Notes: generated from the letters alone by a model not told the origin. A DNA stretch of 35,954 bases from an uncultured Clostridia bacterium (GCA_947176425.1 CAMWQV010000002.1:1-35954); one strand, 5' to 3'; shown: positions 24,945-32,671, counted from the first letter of the stretch. Translations and numbers: made by a program.

Positions 24945-26128
24945 GTGAAAAGGGCTGGGGTCTGACCTCTCTGGGGTTCCGGCGACCCACCTATGTGGAG
25001 CTGCTGGACGCCCTGGAGTACAAGGCCAGAGAACTGTTCGGTAGCACCGCCAATCTGACCGTCAGGAGCCCCCTGGGCCTGTTCCTGCGCATTTACGCCT
25101 GGATGCTCAACATCCTGTTCTCCGTCCTGGAGGATGTCTACAACAGTCGTTTCGTGGACACGGCTGTGGGCACGTCCCTTCTAAACCTGGGCCGGGCCAT
25201 CGGTCTGCGGGTTCTGCCGGCACAGAAGGCGACCGGCTATCTCACTGTCACTGGGCCGCCCGGGACCGTGATACCTGCGGGCTGGCTGGCTGAGACTGCT
25301 GCGGGCATCCAGTTCTATGCAGTCACCGAAGCAGAGATCAGGGAAGACGGGACGGCGCTTGTCCCGGCCATGGCGGTGGAGAAGGGACCTTATGGGAATG
25401 TCGAGGCGGGGACTGTGACCACCATTACCAACCCCGGCGCTGTGGCCGGTGTGGAGTCTGTCACGAACCTTAAGCCCTTCACTGGGGGCCGGGAGCGGGA
25501 GACAGACGAGGAATACCGGGACCGCTACTACGTCTCGGTGGACTACGCTGGAGGCGTCAACGCCGACGCTATCCGGGCGGCGCTGCTCCAGGAGGTGGAG
25601 GGCATTATGGAAGCCAAGGTGTTTGAGAATGACTCAGACTTTGAGGATGAACACGGCCTCCCGCCCCACAGCATTGAGGCCGTTGTCTACGGCGGACTGG
25701 AGAGCGACATTGCCAGGGTGATCTATGACAAGCTGGGTACCGGCATCCAGACTCTGGGAGACATCGAGGTCCCGGTCATTACCCTAAGCGGAAACACCAA
25801 GAGGATCTGCTTTAACCGTCCCCACCCGGTACCGGTCTATGTCAGGGTGACAAACCTGCTCACAGGAAGAAACTTCCCCCATGACGGGCAGGAGCGTATC
25901 ATCTCCGCCCTGGTGGCGTATATCGGCAGCCGGGAGAGCGGCGGTGTGGCGGTGGGAGAAACGCTGTACCACCAGAAGCTTCCCGCAGTCCTCTACACTG
26001 TTCCCGGCGTGCTGGACTTCGACATTTTCATTGGCGCCGACCCTGACGCCCTGCAAATGGAAAATGTCCGGGTAGACAGCCGGAGCAAGGTGGTCACGGA
26101 CGAGGAGAAGGTGAGCATCATTGCGTAA
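24941..26128 (+). CDS. Baseplate J-like protein
   Basis: The 395-residue product shows the family's blocks: SPLGLFLRIYAWMLNILFS, FVDTAVGTSLLNLGRAIG, GTVIPAGWLAETAAGIQFYA, NVEAGTVTTITNPGAVAGVE and RERETDEEYRDRY. Baseplate J proteins form wedges with the gp25-like and gp48/gp53-like proteins and control contraction. It overlaps both neighbours. Length is normal for the family. Confidence 0.93.
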   Translation: MSEKGWGLTSLGFRRPTYVELLDALEYKARELFGSTANLTVRSPLGLFLRIYAWMLNILFSVLEDVYNSRFVDTAVGTSLLNLGRAIGLRVLPAQKATGYLTVTGPPGTVIPAGWLAETAAGIQFYAVTEAEIREDGTALVPAMAVEKGPYGNVEAGTVTTITNPGAVAGVESVTNLKPFTGGRERETDEEYRDRYYVSVDYAGGVNADAIRAALLQEVEGIMEAKVFENDSDFEDEHGLPPHSIEAVVYGGLESDIARVIYDKLGTGIQTLGDIEVPVITLSGNTKRICFNRPHPVPVYVRVTNLLTGRNFPHDGQERIISALVAYIGSRESGGVAVGETLYHQKLPAVLYTVPGVLDFDIFIGADPDALQMENVRVDSRSKVVTDEEKVSIIA

Positions 26129-27050
26129 ACACGGCTTTTGGGCGCGAATGCTGGATATGCTCACCAGCGCCTACAACCGCTCTGACCTTCGGAGCGCACG
26201 GCTGGAGCTTCCCCCAGAGACCAATATCGGCCGCTTGTTCTACCTTATCGCGGAGGGCTTTGAAGTCATCTTTGAGAACGCGGAGCGGGTCAGGGAGTGG
26301 GATGACCTGGACAACGCTCAGGGGGCTGTGCTCGACCGCTACGGGGCCAACTTCGGCGTGGAGCGCGGCGCGGCCAGCGATGCGCTGTACCGGATTTTCA
26401 TCAAGGTCAAGATGATCGCGCAGCTGTCCGGCGGCGACAACGACGCCATCATCAACGCCGCCGCTGAGCTGCTTGGGGTGGAGTATTCCGACATTCTCCT
26501 GGAAGATGTCTACCCGGCGAAGATCGCCCTGTATGTGGACGAAAACCTTCTGAGCGAAGAGCGGCTTGACCTCATCGAGCAAATCGCCTACGCCATCAAG
26601 CGGGCCTTGCTGGCGGGCGTTGGAATGCGGTTGTATCTGCGGACTTACCACACGTTCCGCTATGATCTGCTTGTACGTCACGGAGGCACAGTACAGACCT
26701 ATTTTTCCTATGAGCCGATTGGCGAGGACCGGGAGGCGGTTTTGAAACTCCCGTTCTCCCACGGAGGTGTGGTCTCTGGCTATATTCCCGGCGTGCCGGT
26801 GGGCCAGGACAGGAGTGCCCGCGCTGAGCTGTTTGTGGGGCGTGGCGTAGGAGTTGAAGCGGGGTTTGAACCACTGCCAGTGGGGGACGATAAGACGTTT
26901 CACCACGTCCTTCCAGTGGCTCGTGGCGGGTTTCTACCGCCTGCCTTTGATGCGGCACCAGCCGATGTAAAACGGGCTGAGAAGGGCACACAGGGAGCCG
27001 TGGGAGGCATTTATACCCGTACCCACATCACTGCAAAACGTATCAATTAG
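26121..27050 (+). CDS. Baseplate wedge-like protein (DUF2612/DUF2313-type)
   Basis: The first ~180 residues contain LERPP-like PPETNIGRLFYLIAEGFEVI, AQGAVLDRYGANFGVERGAA, YRIFIKVKMIAQLSGGDNDA and a run of helices, the layout of the tail proteins that follow baseplate J in myophages. The C-terminal 120 residues form a beta-rich extension (YFSYEPIGEDREAVLKLPFS) that may carry fibres. It starts at TTG 26121, overlapping the J stop by eight bases. The exact DUF is a best guess. Confidence 0.78.
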   Translation: MRKHGFWARMLDMLTSAYNRSDLRSARLELPPETNIGRLFYLIAEGFEVIFENAERVREWDDLDNAQGAVLDRYGANFGVERGAASDALYRIFIKVKMIAQLSGGDNDAIINAAAELLGVEYSDILLEDVYPAKIALYVDENLLSEERLDLIEQIAYAIKRALLAGVGMRLYLRTYHTFRYDLLVRHGGTVQTYFSYEPIGEDREAVLKLPFSHGGVVSGYIPGVPVGQDRSARAELFVGRGVGVEAGFEPLPVGDDKTFHHVLPVARGGFLPPAFDAAPADVKRAEKGTQGAVGGIYTRTHITAKRIN

Positions 27051-27061
27051 GAGGGAGAACA

Positions 27062-28066
27062 GTGGGAAAATTTGAGGACGGCTGCTATGGCAGTTTGAAG
27101 GGGATTGCCCTGATCGCCAAGGTATTGGCCGGACGGTGCAAGATGCACTATACCCGTGTTGCGGCCGGAAAGGGGACGATCCCCGATGGCATGACACCAA
27201 AAACGATGGAAGCGCCGCCTGATTATGTTATGGACGCTATGATCAGTGCCATCACAAACCCCGTAGACGGCGAGTGTCAGGTGACGGTACAGCTGAATAG
27301 CGCAAATGTAGAGGCAGGGTTTTATGTGACCAGCCTTCTGCTGTATGCAGAGGACCCGGACGAGGGAGAAGTCCCGTTTACATACCTGGTCCTGGAAAGC
27401 GAGCCGGAATGGATTCGCCCGTCCAGTTCTATCGTGGGCAAACTGGCGACCTTTGACATTATCGCGGCGGTGGGCGATGTGGATACCGTGACCGCGACCA
27501 TCGACCAAAACTCCCTTGCTACAGCGGCAGCAGTGGCACGGATGATCGGGGAGCACAACTCCGACCTGACCGCCCATGCAGATATCCGCTGGGCGCTGGA
27601 GCATCTGGTGGCCCTGGTGGATGTGACCATTCCAGTGGCAGGGTGGATCGAGGAGGCAGCTGGACAGTACAAGCTCCGCCGGGATGTGGATGTGAGCGGC
27701 GTCACAGCTGAGATGATCCCCCGGCTGACCATCCCAGTGGAGCAGGAGGGGGCTGCGGCGGCCTGCGGCCTGAGCCCAGTGGTGGAGACAGTAGAAGGTG
27801 CGATTCGCTTGCGGGGAATGTCCGCACCTAAGGCGGATATTCCCGCCAGCCTGGTGCTGCTGCAACACGGTGTAGAGGTGAGTCAGCTTCCGCAGGGGCC
27901 AGGCGCAGTTGCCGCCATGCCGTTGGCTACCGAACACACGCCCGGCGCTGTAAAACCGGGCCGCGGGCTGCTGGTGGACAAGGACGGCACTCTGTCGGTA
28001 GACATGGCCTCGGACGAGGATTTCAAGCAGATGATGGACGGCCTGGACGGCGGAGAGGGGGCTTAA
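27062..28066 (+). CDS. Tail fibre / tail-collar protein (DUF3751-like)
   Basis: The 334-residue protein has ALIAKVLAGRCKMHYTRVAA and GTIPDG, then NSANVEAGFYVTSLLLYAED, FTYLVLESEPEWIRPSSS and IAAVGDVDTVTATIDQNSLA, the hallmark of the N-terminal fibre-attachment domain of tail-collar proteins. A distal beta-rich region (TIPVAGWIEEAAGQYKLRRD) probably projects from the baseplate. The start is GTG 27062 with AGGAGGG a few bases upstream. It probably connects receptor-binding parts to the baseplate. Confidence 0.83.
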   Translation: MGKFEDGCYGSLKGIALIAKVLAGRCKMHYTRVAAGKGTIPDGMTPKTMEAPPDYVMDAMISAITNPVDGECQVTVQLNSANVEAGFYVTSLLLYAEDPDEGEVPFTYLVLESEPEWIRPSSSIVGKLATFDIIAAVGDVDTVTATIDQNSLATAAAVARMIGEHNSDLTAHADIRWALEHLVALVDVTIPVAGWIEEAAGQYKLRRDVDVSGVTAEMIPRLTIPVEQEGAAAACGLSPVVETVEGAIRLRGMSAPKADIPASLVLLQHGVEVSQLPQGPGAVAAMPLATEHTPGAVKPGRGLLVDKDGTLSVDMASDEDFKQMMDGLDGGEGA

Positions 28067-28068
28067 CG

Positions 28069-28482
28069 ATGGCATTAGGCAGCGCAAATGTGCCGGGTGC
28101 GCAGGCTTTGGACCTGGTATCCCGCGTAGTCAGCCTGGAAAAGACACTATCCGGCCAGGAGAAGATCCCCGGCACCTCCGCACCGACGGGTCAGGTGTCC
28201 GCAAAGGTGGGACAGATCTATATCAATGTCATTACCGGCGAAGAGTGGAAGTGTGTCTCCGCAGACGGCAGCGGCACGGTGTGGGAGAAACAAACAAGCT
28301 CCAGCGTGGGGCTGACGGCGCAGCAGGTGGGGGCGAAAGAGTCCGGCTGGAAACCGTATCACTTTGGGTCCAGCGCTCCAAGCGACACCACACAGCTGTG
28401 GGTAGACACGACACCCAACACCGGTGGCTTGAAATATCACAATGGTTCGGACTGGGTCCATGTGCCGGTGTCGTACACATAA
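28069..28482 (+). CDS. Fibre-associated protein (137 aa)
   Basis: The product contains PTGQVSAKVGQIYINVITGEEW, a motif recurring in Firmicutes tail-fibre proteins, and ends with TQLWVDTTPNTGGLKYHNGSDW, a second short module of the same style. It follows the collar gene by two bases. It probably adds receptor-binding or trimerisation modules to the fibre. No enzymatic residues are evident. Confidence 0.72.
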   Translation: MALGSANVPGAQALDLVSRVVSLEKTLSGQEKIPGTSAPTGQVSAKVGQIYINVITGEEWKCVSADGSGTVWEKQTSSSVGLTAQQVGAKESGWKPYHFGSSAPSDTTQLWVDTTPNTGGLKYHNGSDWVHVPVSYT

Positions 28483-28499
28483 GAGAGGGGTGAAAGGGT

Positions 28500-29168
28500 A
28501 TGAGTATTGCAAAAGCAGAGCGGTTTACGGCTTTGAAGGCCAAGGTCAAGGCTGAGATGAAGCGGCGCAACCAGTCCGGGTCCGTGGCGGACTACGGCGG
28601 CACGGCGTATGACTACACCGTTCCCCCGGCGGCGGGCAAGACCATCCGGGCCGAGCACCGGGACAAGCTGGTGGGACCGATGCGGGCCATCAACAGTGAC
28701 CTGGTGCCCGCCAGCAAGGGGACCGTCATCAAGGAGGACGAGCTGGCAAACATGGAGACCCGTGTGGCGGTCTGGGGTGCCAGAGACATGACGGACCGGA
28801 GCGCGAGCGACTGTAAGTCCGGCTGCACTGGGACCTGTTACACCGGGTGCGCTATGGGGTGCTTCTCCTGCGGTGGGGCGTGTTCAGACGGCTGCACTGG
28901 CTGCGGGTCCGGGTGCCCTACTGGGTGTTCTGGGTGTGGGTCGGGGTGTCCCAATGGGTGCCAGTCGTGCCCAAGCGGATGCTCGGACGCTTGCTCGGGG
29001 TGTGGGGACGCTTGTTCCATTGGCTGTACTGGATGCATAATGATGTGTGATAATACATGCAAAAATGAATGCGGTAACAGCTGTCAGGAAAACTGCTCTC
29101 CATGCACCAGCGCCTGTTATTCGACGTGCATGGTTTACTGCACATCGCATGGATCAAGCGAACCGTAA
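28500..29168 (+). CDS. Cysteine-repeat protein, predicted radical SAM substrate
   Basis: The 222-residue protein has a Cys-free N-terminal region (residues 1-104; it includes PPAAGKTIRAEHRDKLVG and ANMETRVAVWGARDM) and a C-terminal domain with 30 cysteines between residues 105 and 214. Every gap between successive Cys is exactly two or three residues. Residues 121-186 form six 11-residue units C-x2-C-x3-C-x3, flanked by plain C-x3 runs. Fillers are mostly Gly, Ser, Asp, Thr. There is no signal peptide or leader protease site. It starts a tight five-gene set ending in a radical SAM/SPASM enzyme, so I predict it is cross-linked by that enzyme; the free domain may be the recognition or virion-anchoring part. 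A metal-binding protein is the main alternative. Confidence 0.85.
   Translation: MSIAKAERFTALKAKVKAEMKRRNQSGSVADYGGTAYDYTVPPAAGKTIRAEHRDKLVGPMRAINSDLVPASKGTVIKEDELANMETRVAVWGARDMTDRSASDCKSGCTGTCYTGCAMGCFSCGGACSDGCTGCGSGCPTGCSGCGSGCPNGCQSCPSGCSDACSGCGDACSIGCTGCIMMCDNTCKNECGNSCQENCSPCTSACYSTCMVYCTSHGSSEP
28860..29057 (+). repeat. Six 33-bp coding units (C-x2-C-x3-C-x3)
   Basis: Cysteines at residues 121, 124, 128, then +11 five times to 176, 179, 183, make an unbroken 3-4-4 register. Unit contents such as CTGCGSGCPTG and CSGCGSGCPNG are close, others differ, so the spacing is kept more strictly than the intervening residues. The coding strand is visibly G-rich here. Confidence 0.85.
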
Positions 29169-29178
29169 GGAGTATGTC

Positions 29179-29811
29179 ATGGAAAAAATGAGTGTGATTA
29201 AACAGACTAAGGCCATTATCACCGCCGTAGTTGGGTCAAAGCGGTATGGATATGCTTCCGATTCCTCCGACGGAGACTATTTTTTGCTCACCCATAACAC
29301 GGATATCGCACATCATGACCGAGTATCAAACATCACATATTTTTTGTGGTCCATCCAACACATCAAAGGTCACTGGGGGCATCCTATGCTGATCGACGAC
29401 CTGACAGCGGACTGCCAGGGGCATGAGACCCTATGCTCATTCCTGCGGGATCATAAGCACGATATCGCTTATGCGGCTCCAGCGAATACAGTGCGTTTCG
29501 GGCTAGAGTACATCGGAGCAAAGGAGAGCATTGGGATTGATACCGCTGTAAAACCTGCGTTATGTACCGCCTTTATTCTCGGGCATATGATCCAGGGGGC
29601 AGAGGACCCGGTCCTGTTTACAGAGCAGGAGAAGGCAATACTTACCAGAGTGCGCACCGGTGAGGTGTTGTCGGAGGAACGAGTGGACATCTACCGCCGG
29701 ACACTTACCACAGAGAACCTGGACAAGCTCCGGCGGATGCCGGAAAACCTGACTGTAAAAAACGTGCTGTTTGCGCTGCTTGATGAAATCTGCAAGGAGG
29801 AGACACCATGA
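29179..29811 (+). CDS. Nucleotidyltransferase-like protein in the cysteine-repeat cassette
   Basis: This 210-residue protein has GSKRYGYASDSSDGDYFLL at residues 19-37, matching the GSxxYG...SDxD motif of RlaP/MNT-type nucleotidyltransferases, in which the two Asp (31 and 33) bind metal. The third acidic strand residue may be in the MLIDDL segment, but I cannot confirm it. The remainder is helical (LFTEQEKAILTRVRTGEV). ATG 29179 has AAGGAG six bases before it; the gene sits 10 nt after the cysteine-repeat gene and overlaps the next. It might nucleotidylate a protein or small molecule, or have lost activity. Confidence 0.6.
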   Translation: MEKMSVIKQTKAIITAVVGSKRYGYASDSSDGDYFLLTHNTDIAHHDRVSNITYFLWSIQHIKGHWGHPMLIDDLTADCQGHETLCSFLRDHKHDIAYAAPANTVRFGLEYIGAKESIGIDTAVKPALCTAFILGHMIQGAEDPVLFTEQEKAILTRVRTGEVLSEERVDIYRRTLTTENLDKLRRMPENLTVKNVLFALLDEICKEETP

Positions 29812-30338
29812 TCGACCGTATTTTACCCGTGATTCATGACACAGGCGACTATCTCACCGCCCTGTCCTTGTACAAAGCCGACGCTCCACTAACCAAGGAA
29901 GAGGCAGACAAGCTGGTGGCCATCTACCAGAAATATGACGAGGGACTGGAGGATGCCGCTCTGGCTAAGCTGTGTATTGCCCTGGACCTGCTGCCGGGGC
30001 GGACGGAGGAGGACGCCGCCGATTTTTATGGGTTGGAGCTGCCGGTCGCTGATTTGAATGTTTTGTTCCAGGTCAAGGATATCATTTCCGGCCAGCTGGA
30101 ATTGACGGCTGGAAACGCTAACCAGGTGGTAGAGGTCGTAAAGAGCGGCAAGCTGACCCGGCCCGTGGACATCATCCTGGCCCGGACGGCTCTGGACGTT
30201 ATGGCAGGGGCCTGGAACTTCGGCGGGCTGCGGGAACAGACCCAGGCGCTGGCGGAATTTTTGTCCGGCCTGGGCACCGAGGAACTGGACAAGTACAGCA
30301 CCATCGTGGAGGAGGCAAGAATCAAATGCAGGAGCTGA
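29808..30338 (+). CDS. Unknown cassette protein (176 aa)
   Basis: No family is recognised. The protein is acidic and mostly helical (LTKEEADKLVAIYQKYDEGL, DAALAKLCIALDLLPGRTEE), with a central region of DLNVLFQVKDIISG and a C-terminal helix bundle. No cysteine cluster or catalytic motif stands out. It overlaps the nucleotidyltransferase-like gene by four bases (ATGA) and the next gene by 13, so it is translated with the cassette and probably serves the same pathway, perhaps as a scaffold or partner. That is inference from position only. Confidence 0.68.
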   Translation: MIDRILPVIHDTGDYLTALSLYKADAPLTKEEADKLVAIYQKYDEGLEDAALAKLCIALDLLPGRTEEDAADFYGLELPVADLNVLFQVKDIISGQLELTAGNANQVVEVVKSGKLTRPVDIILARTALDVMAGAWNFGGLREQTQALAEFLSGLGTEELDKYSTIVEEARIKCRS

Positions 30339-30673
30339 AGAAACCCTCAGTCACGGCTTCGCCGTGCCAGCTCCCTTTTCAAGGGAGCCTGAATGAAATC
30401 ACCATTCGCCTGCCGGAGGAGACTGTGAGCTACCTCCAGCGGCTGGACTACGAAATCGGCGGGCTGAACGTCCTCCACACGCACGCGCTCAATGCCGGGG
30501 TGCCATTGGTGAAGCGCTTGGAAATCCGCCGGGAGCACCAGGAGGTCTACGCCGAGTACCAGCTTGCCAAGCAGGAGATGTGGGCGGAGTTCGCGCCGCA
30601 GTTCCCCAGCTTCAAGCGCTGGTGGGTGGACTTCCAAACGGGTCTCCTCCATGTGGAGGTGCCCAATGAATAA
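30326..30673 (+). CDS. Small cassette protein (115 aa), candidate maturase accessory
   Basis: After an odd N-terminus read through a double-hairpin repeat (residues about 7-21), the core runs LNEITIRLPEETVSYLQRLD, a stretch with LNVLHTHALNAG, and REHQEVYAEYQLAKQEMWAE, then WWVDFQTGLLHVEVPN. Small helical proteins next to radical SAM maturases of cysteine-repeat peptides are known, and it might be the recognition or modification partner; I cannot confirm the family. The start at ATG 30326 has GGAGG 11 nt before it and no other in-frame Met exists before the core. The stop overlaps the radical SAM start. Confidence 0.65.
   Translation: MQELKKPSVTASPCQLPFQGSLNEITIRLPEETVSYLQRLDYEIGGLNVLHTHALNAGVPLVKRLEIRREHQEVYAEYQLAKQEMWAEFAPQFPSFKRWWVDFQTGLLHVEVPNE
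30343..30390. repeat. Double-hairpin palindromic repeat read as coding sequence
   Basis: CACGGC-TTC-GCCGTG (30352-30366) and GCTCCCTT-TTC-AAGGGAGC (30370-30388) are two perfect adjacent hairpins, preceded by CCCTCAGT. The pattern resembles the short palindromic repeats I know from intergenic DNA of Oscillospiraceae. Here it lies inside the 5' part of a gene and is translated in frame as about 15 residues (PSVTASPCQLPFQGS). No second copy was noticed in the window. Confidence 0.7.
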
Positions 30674-31976
30674 CGACCGCAGACACGCCCGCCAGTTTCA
30701 GAACACTTACCCCTCCTATTACCCTGGGAAAAAGATCAAGACCGTGACCTTCATCGTCACCCACCAGTGCAATTTGAGGTGTTCCTACTGCTACGAGGGG
30801 CACAAATCGGACAAGAAAATGTCCCTGGAGACGGCGAAGCGGTGTGTGGACCTGCTCTTTGCCGAGGATGCCAAAAATTCCGAGCTGGTCAATGACACCG
30901 AGGCCAACGGGCTGATCATTGAGTTCATCGGCGGGGAGCCCTTCTTGGAGATCGACTTGATCGACCAGACCATGGAGTATTTCCTGACTCAGGCCATTGA
31001 GCTGAACCACCGCTGGAAAACCCGGTACATGATCAACATTTCCACCAACGGCACCTTGGGGGACGACCCCCGTGTCCAGCAGTTTATGCGCAAATACGCG
31101 GGCCGCCTGTCCATCGGCGTGACCATCGACGGCGACAAGGCCGCCCACGACGCCTGCCGGGTGGACTGTAATGGCTGCGGGTCCTACGACAAGGCGATCA
31201 AGATGTTCCGTGAAGTGGCAGGGCCGGACGGCAAGCGGACCACCAAGTACACCATCGCTCCCGGCAATATCGGCCTGTTCGCCTCCTCGGTGCGGCACCT
31301 GGTGCTGGAGGAGGGGGTGGACACCCTCAACTGCAATTGCGTGTACGAGGAGGGCTGGACACCGGAGCACGCCAGGGAACTGTACAGGCAGCTCAAAGAG
31401 GTGTCCGATATGGTCCAGGAGTCCGGGACCGATACCTACATCTCCATTTTGGACTGGGAGGCCGGGAACCACCTGCCGGACACCGAGACCCAGAACTGGT
31501 GCGGCGGGGATGGGCGGATGCTGGCCTTTGACGTGGACGGGACGGTGCTGCCGTGTATGCGCTACTCACCCATCTCCATCGCCAACCAGCCCGTCTACCG
31601 CATTGGCGACGTGGACTGCGGGATCGGCACCAGGGAGGACGACGCCCAGCGGCTGGCGGATTTGCGGTCCATCACCCGGCAGTCTCAGAGTGAGCAGCGG
31701 TGTTTGGACTGTCCCATCAATCAGGGCTGTGCCTGGTGTACCGCTTACAACTACGAGCGTACCGGGACGCCCAACCAGCGGGTCACTTACATCTGCGATA
31801 TGCACAAGGCCAGGGTGCTGGCCCAGTGCTATCATCACAATAAGCTCCACCTGCTCCACCGGTCGCATGAACCCAAGAAAATCAACATCCCCATGGAGTG
31901 GGCGCTGGAAATTATCTCTTCCGAGGAGTGGGAGATGCTGCTGGAGCTGGAGCGGCAGTGTTTTGATGAGGCGTAG
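30666..31976 (+). CDS. Radical SAM/SPASM peptide maturase
   Basis: The 436-residue enzyme has CNLRCSYC at residues 35-42 (CxxxCxxC, the radical SAM 4Fe-4S site) and GGEP at 89-92 (SAM binding). The C-terminal SPASM domain is complete: C279-x12-G-x4-C297, C318, then C346-x2-C349-x5-C355-x2-C358, and C377, predicting two auxiliary clusters. Such enzymes form thioether or carbon links in ribosomal peptides; the layout recalls maturases reported for CXXX-repeat targets. The likely substrate is the protein at 28500-29168. GGAGG is five to nine bases before ATG 30666, which overlaps the upstream stop. It is probably cytoplasmic and acts before virion assembly or export. Confidence 0.9.
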   Translation: MNNDRRHARQFQNTYPSYYPGKKIKTVTFIVTHQCNLRCSYCYEGHKSDKKMSLETAKRCVDLLFAEDAKNSELVNDTEANGLIIEFIGGEPFLEIDLIDQTMEYFLTQAIELNHRWKTRYMINISTNGTLGDDPRVQQFMRKYAGRLSIGVTIDGDKAAHDACRVDCNGCGSYDKAIKMFREVAGPDGKRTTKYTIAPGNIGLFASSVRHLVLEEGVDTLNCNCVYEEGWTPEHARELYRQLKEVSDMVQESGTDTYISILDWEAGNHLPDTETQNWCGGDGRMLAFDVDGTVLPCMRYSPISIANQPVYRIGDVDCGIGTREDDAQRLADLRSITRQSQSEQRCLDCPINQGCAWCTAYNYERTGTPNQRVTYICDMHKARVLAQCYHHNKLHLLHRSHEPKKINIPMEWALEIISSEEWEMLLELERQCFDEA

Positions 31977-32020
31977 ACGGGATATGCCCGTGCGCAAATA
32001 AATTTTTGGAGGAATAGACC

Positions 32021-32620
32021 ATGGCTAACAATGAAAACAACAAAAAAGTCCCGACCCTGGCGCAGATGATCGAGGCGCACAAGAAGAGCAATGCCAGCGT
32101 CAAAGCGTTGGACAAGAAGGTCGAGGATCTGAAAGCCGCCGCAATGACGGAGGAGCGGGTGACCGCCGCCATCAACGCCAAGGTTTCCAGTACTTACAAG
32201 GCTGGCGGCAGCGTGGCTTTCGCGGATCTGCCCGAGCTGAGCGAGGCAAACATGGGCCTGGTGGTTAACGTGACCGACAAGTTCACCACCACCGATGATT
32301 TTGTGGAGGGTGCGGGGAATAAACACTCCGCGGGTACCAACGTGGCCGTGGTTCTGGCGGGTGAGGTTTACAAGTACGACGTGATGTCCGGCTTTGTGGA
32401 TCTGTCCGGCCTGGTGGAGAAGGAGGACGGCAAGGGCCTGTCCGAGGAGAACTTCACCGCCGCTGATAAGGCCAAGCTGGACGGTATTGAGTTCGCCACC
32501 GATGAGGAGGTGGCCGCCGCGCTGGCGGAGATTTACGGTAAGGACGAGACCGAAGATGAGGATGGCGGCAAGATCAAAGTCGATGAGACCGAGACCGAGA
32601 GCGGGAGAGGCGACCACTAA
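32021..32620 (+). CDS. Fibre/baseplate-associated protein (199 aa)
   Basis: The first ~55 residues form a coiled-coil-like region (MIEAHKKSNASVKALDKKVE), then AGGSVAFADLPELSEANMGL and VVLAGEVYKYDVMSGFVDLS, and GLSEENFTAADKAKLDGIE, a segment typical of Firmicutes tail-fibre proteins. The C-terminus is very acidic. It follows the cassette after 44 nt with its own GGAGG site. This return to tail-type genes shows the cassette is embedded in the tail region. Confidence 0.75.
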   Translation: MANNENNKKVPTLAQMIEAHKKSNASVKALDKKVEDLKAAAMTEERVTAAINAKVSSTYKAGGSVAFADLPELSEANMGLVVNVTDKFTTTDDFVEGAGNKHSAGTNVAVVLAGEVYKYDVMSGFVDLSGLVEKEDGKGLSEENFTAADKAKLDGIEFATDEEVAAALAEIYGKDETEDEDGGKIKVDETETESGRGDH

Positions 32621-32627
32621 CACAGCA

Positions 32628-32651
32628 GAGGGGCCGGAAATCCGGCCCCTC
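32628..32651 (+). other. Perfect GC-rich hairpin between fibre genes
   Basis: GAGGGGCCGGA (32628-32638) and TCCGGCCCCTC (32641-32651) are perfectly complementary over 11 bp around AA. There is no T-run after it, so a classical rho-independent terminator is not supported. It could stabilise the mRNA 3' end or cause pausing between the two fibre-type genes. Confidence 0.55.
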
Positions 32652-32671
32652 ACTTGAAACGAGGTGCTGAT

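Noticed and set aside
28847-29050. Hydrophobic Trp/Val-rich frame overlapping the cysteine-repeat domain
   Set aside because: It is the alternate frame of TGG/GTG-rich repeat DNA and lacks a ribosome site.
28838-29062. Antisense frame with His/Pro repeats opposite the cysteine repeats
   Set aside because: The HPxPEHP pattern is just the reverse complement of the cysteine/glycine repeat codons; no start signal.
31977-31991. Short hairpin ACGGG-ATATG-CCCGT after the radical SAM gene, with TTTTT 14 nt later
   Set aside because: The stem is only five base pairs and the T-run is too far away for an intrinsic terminator.
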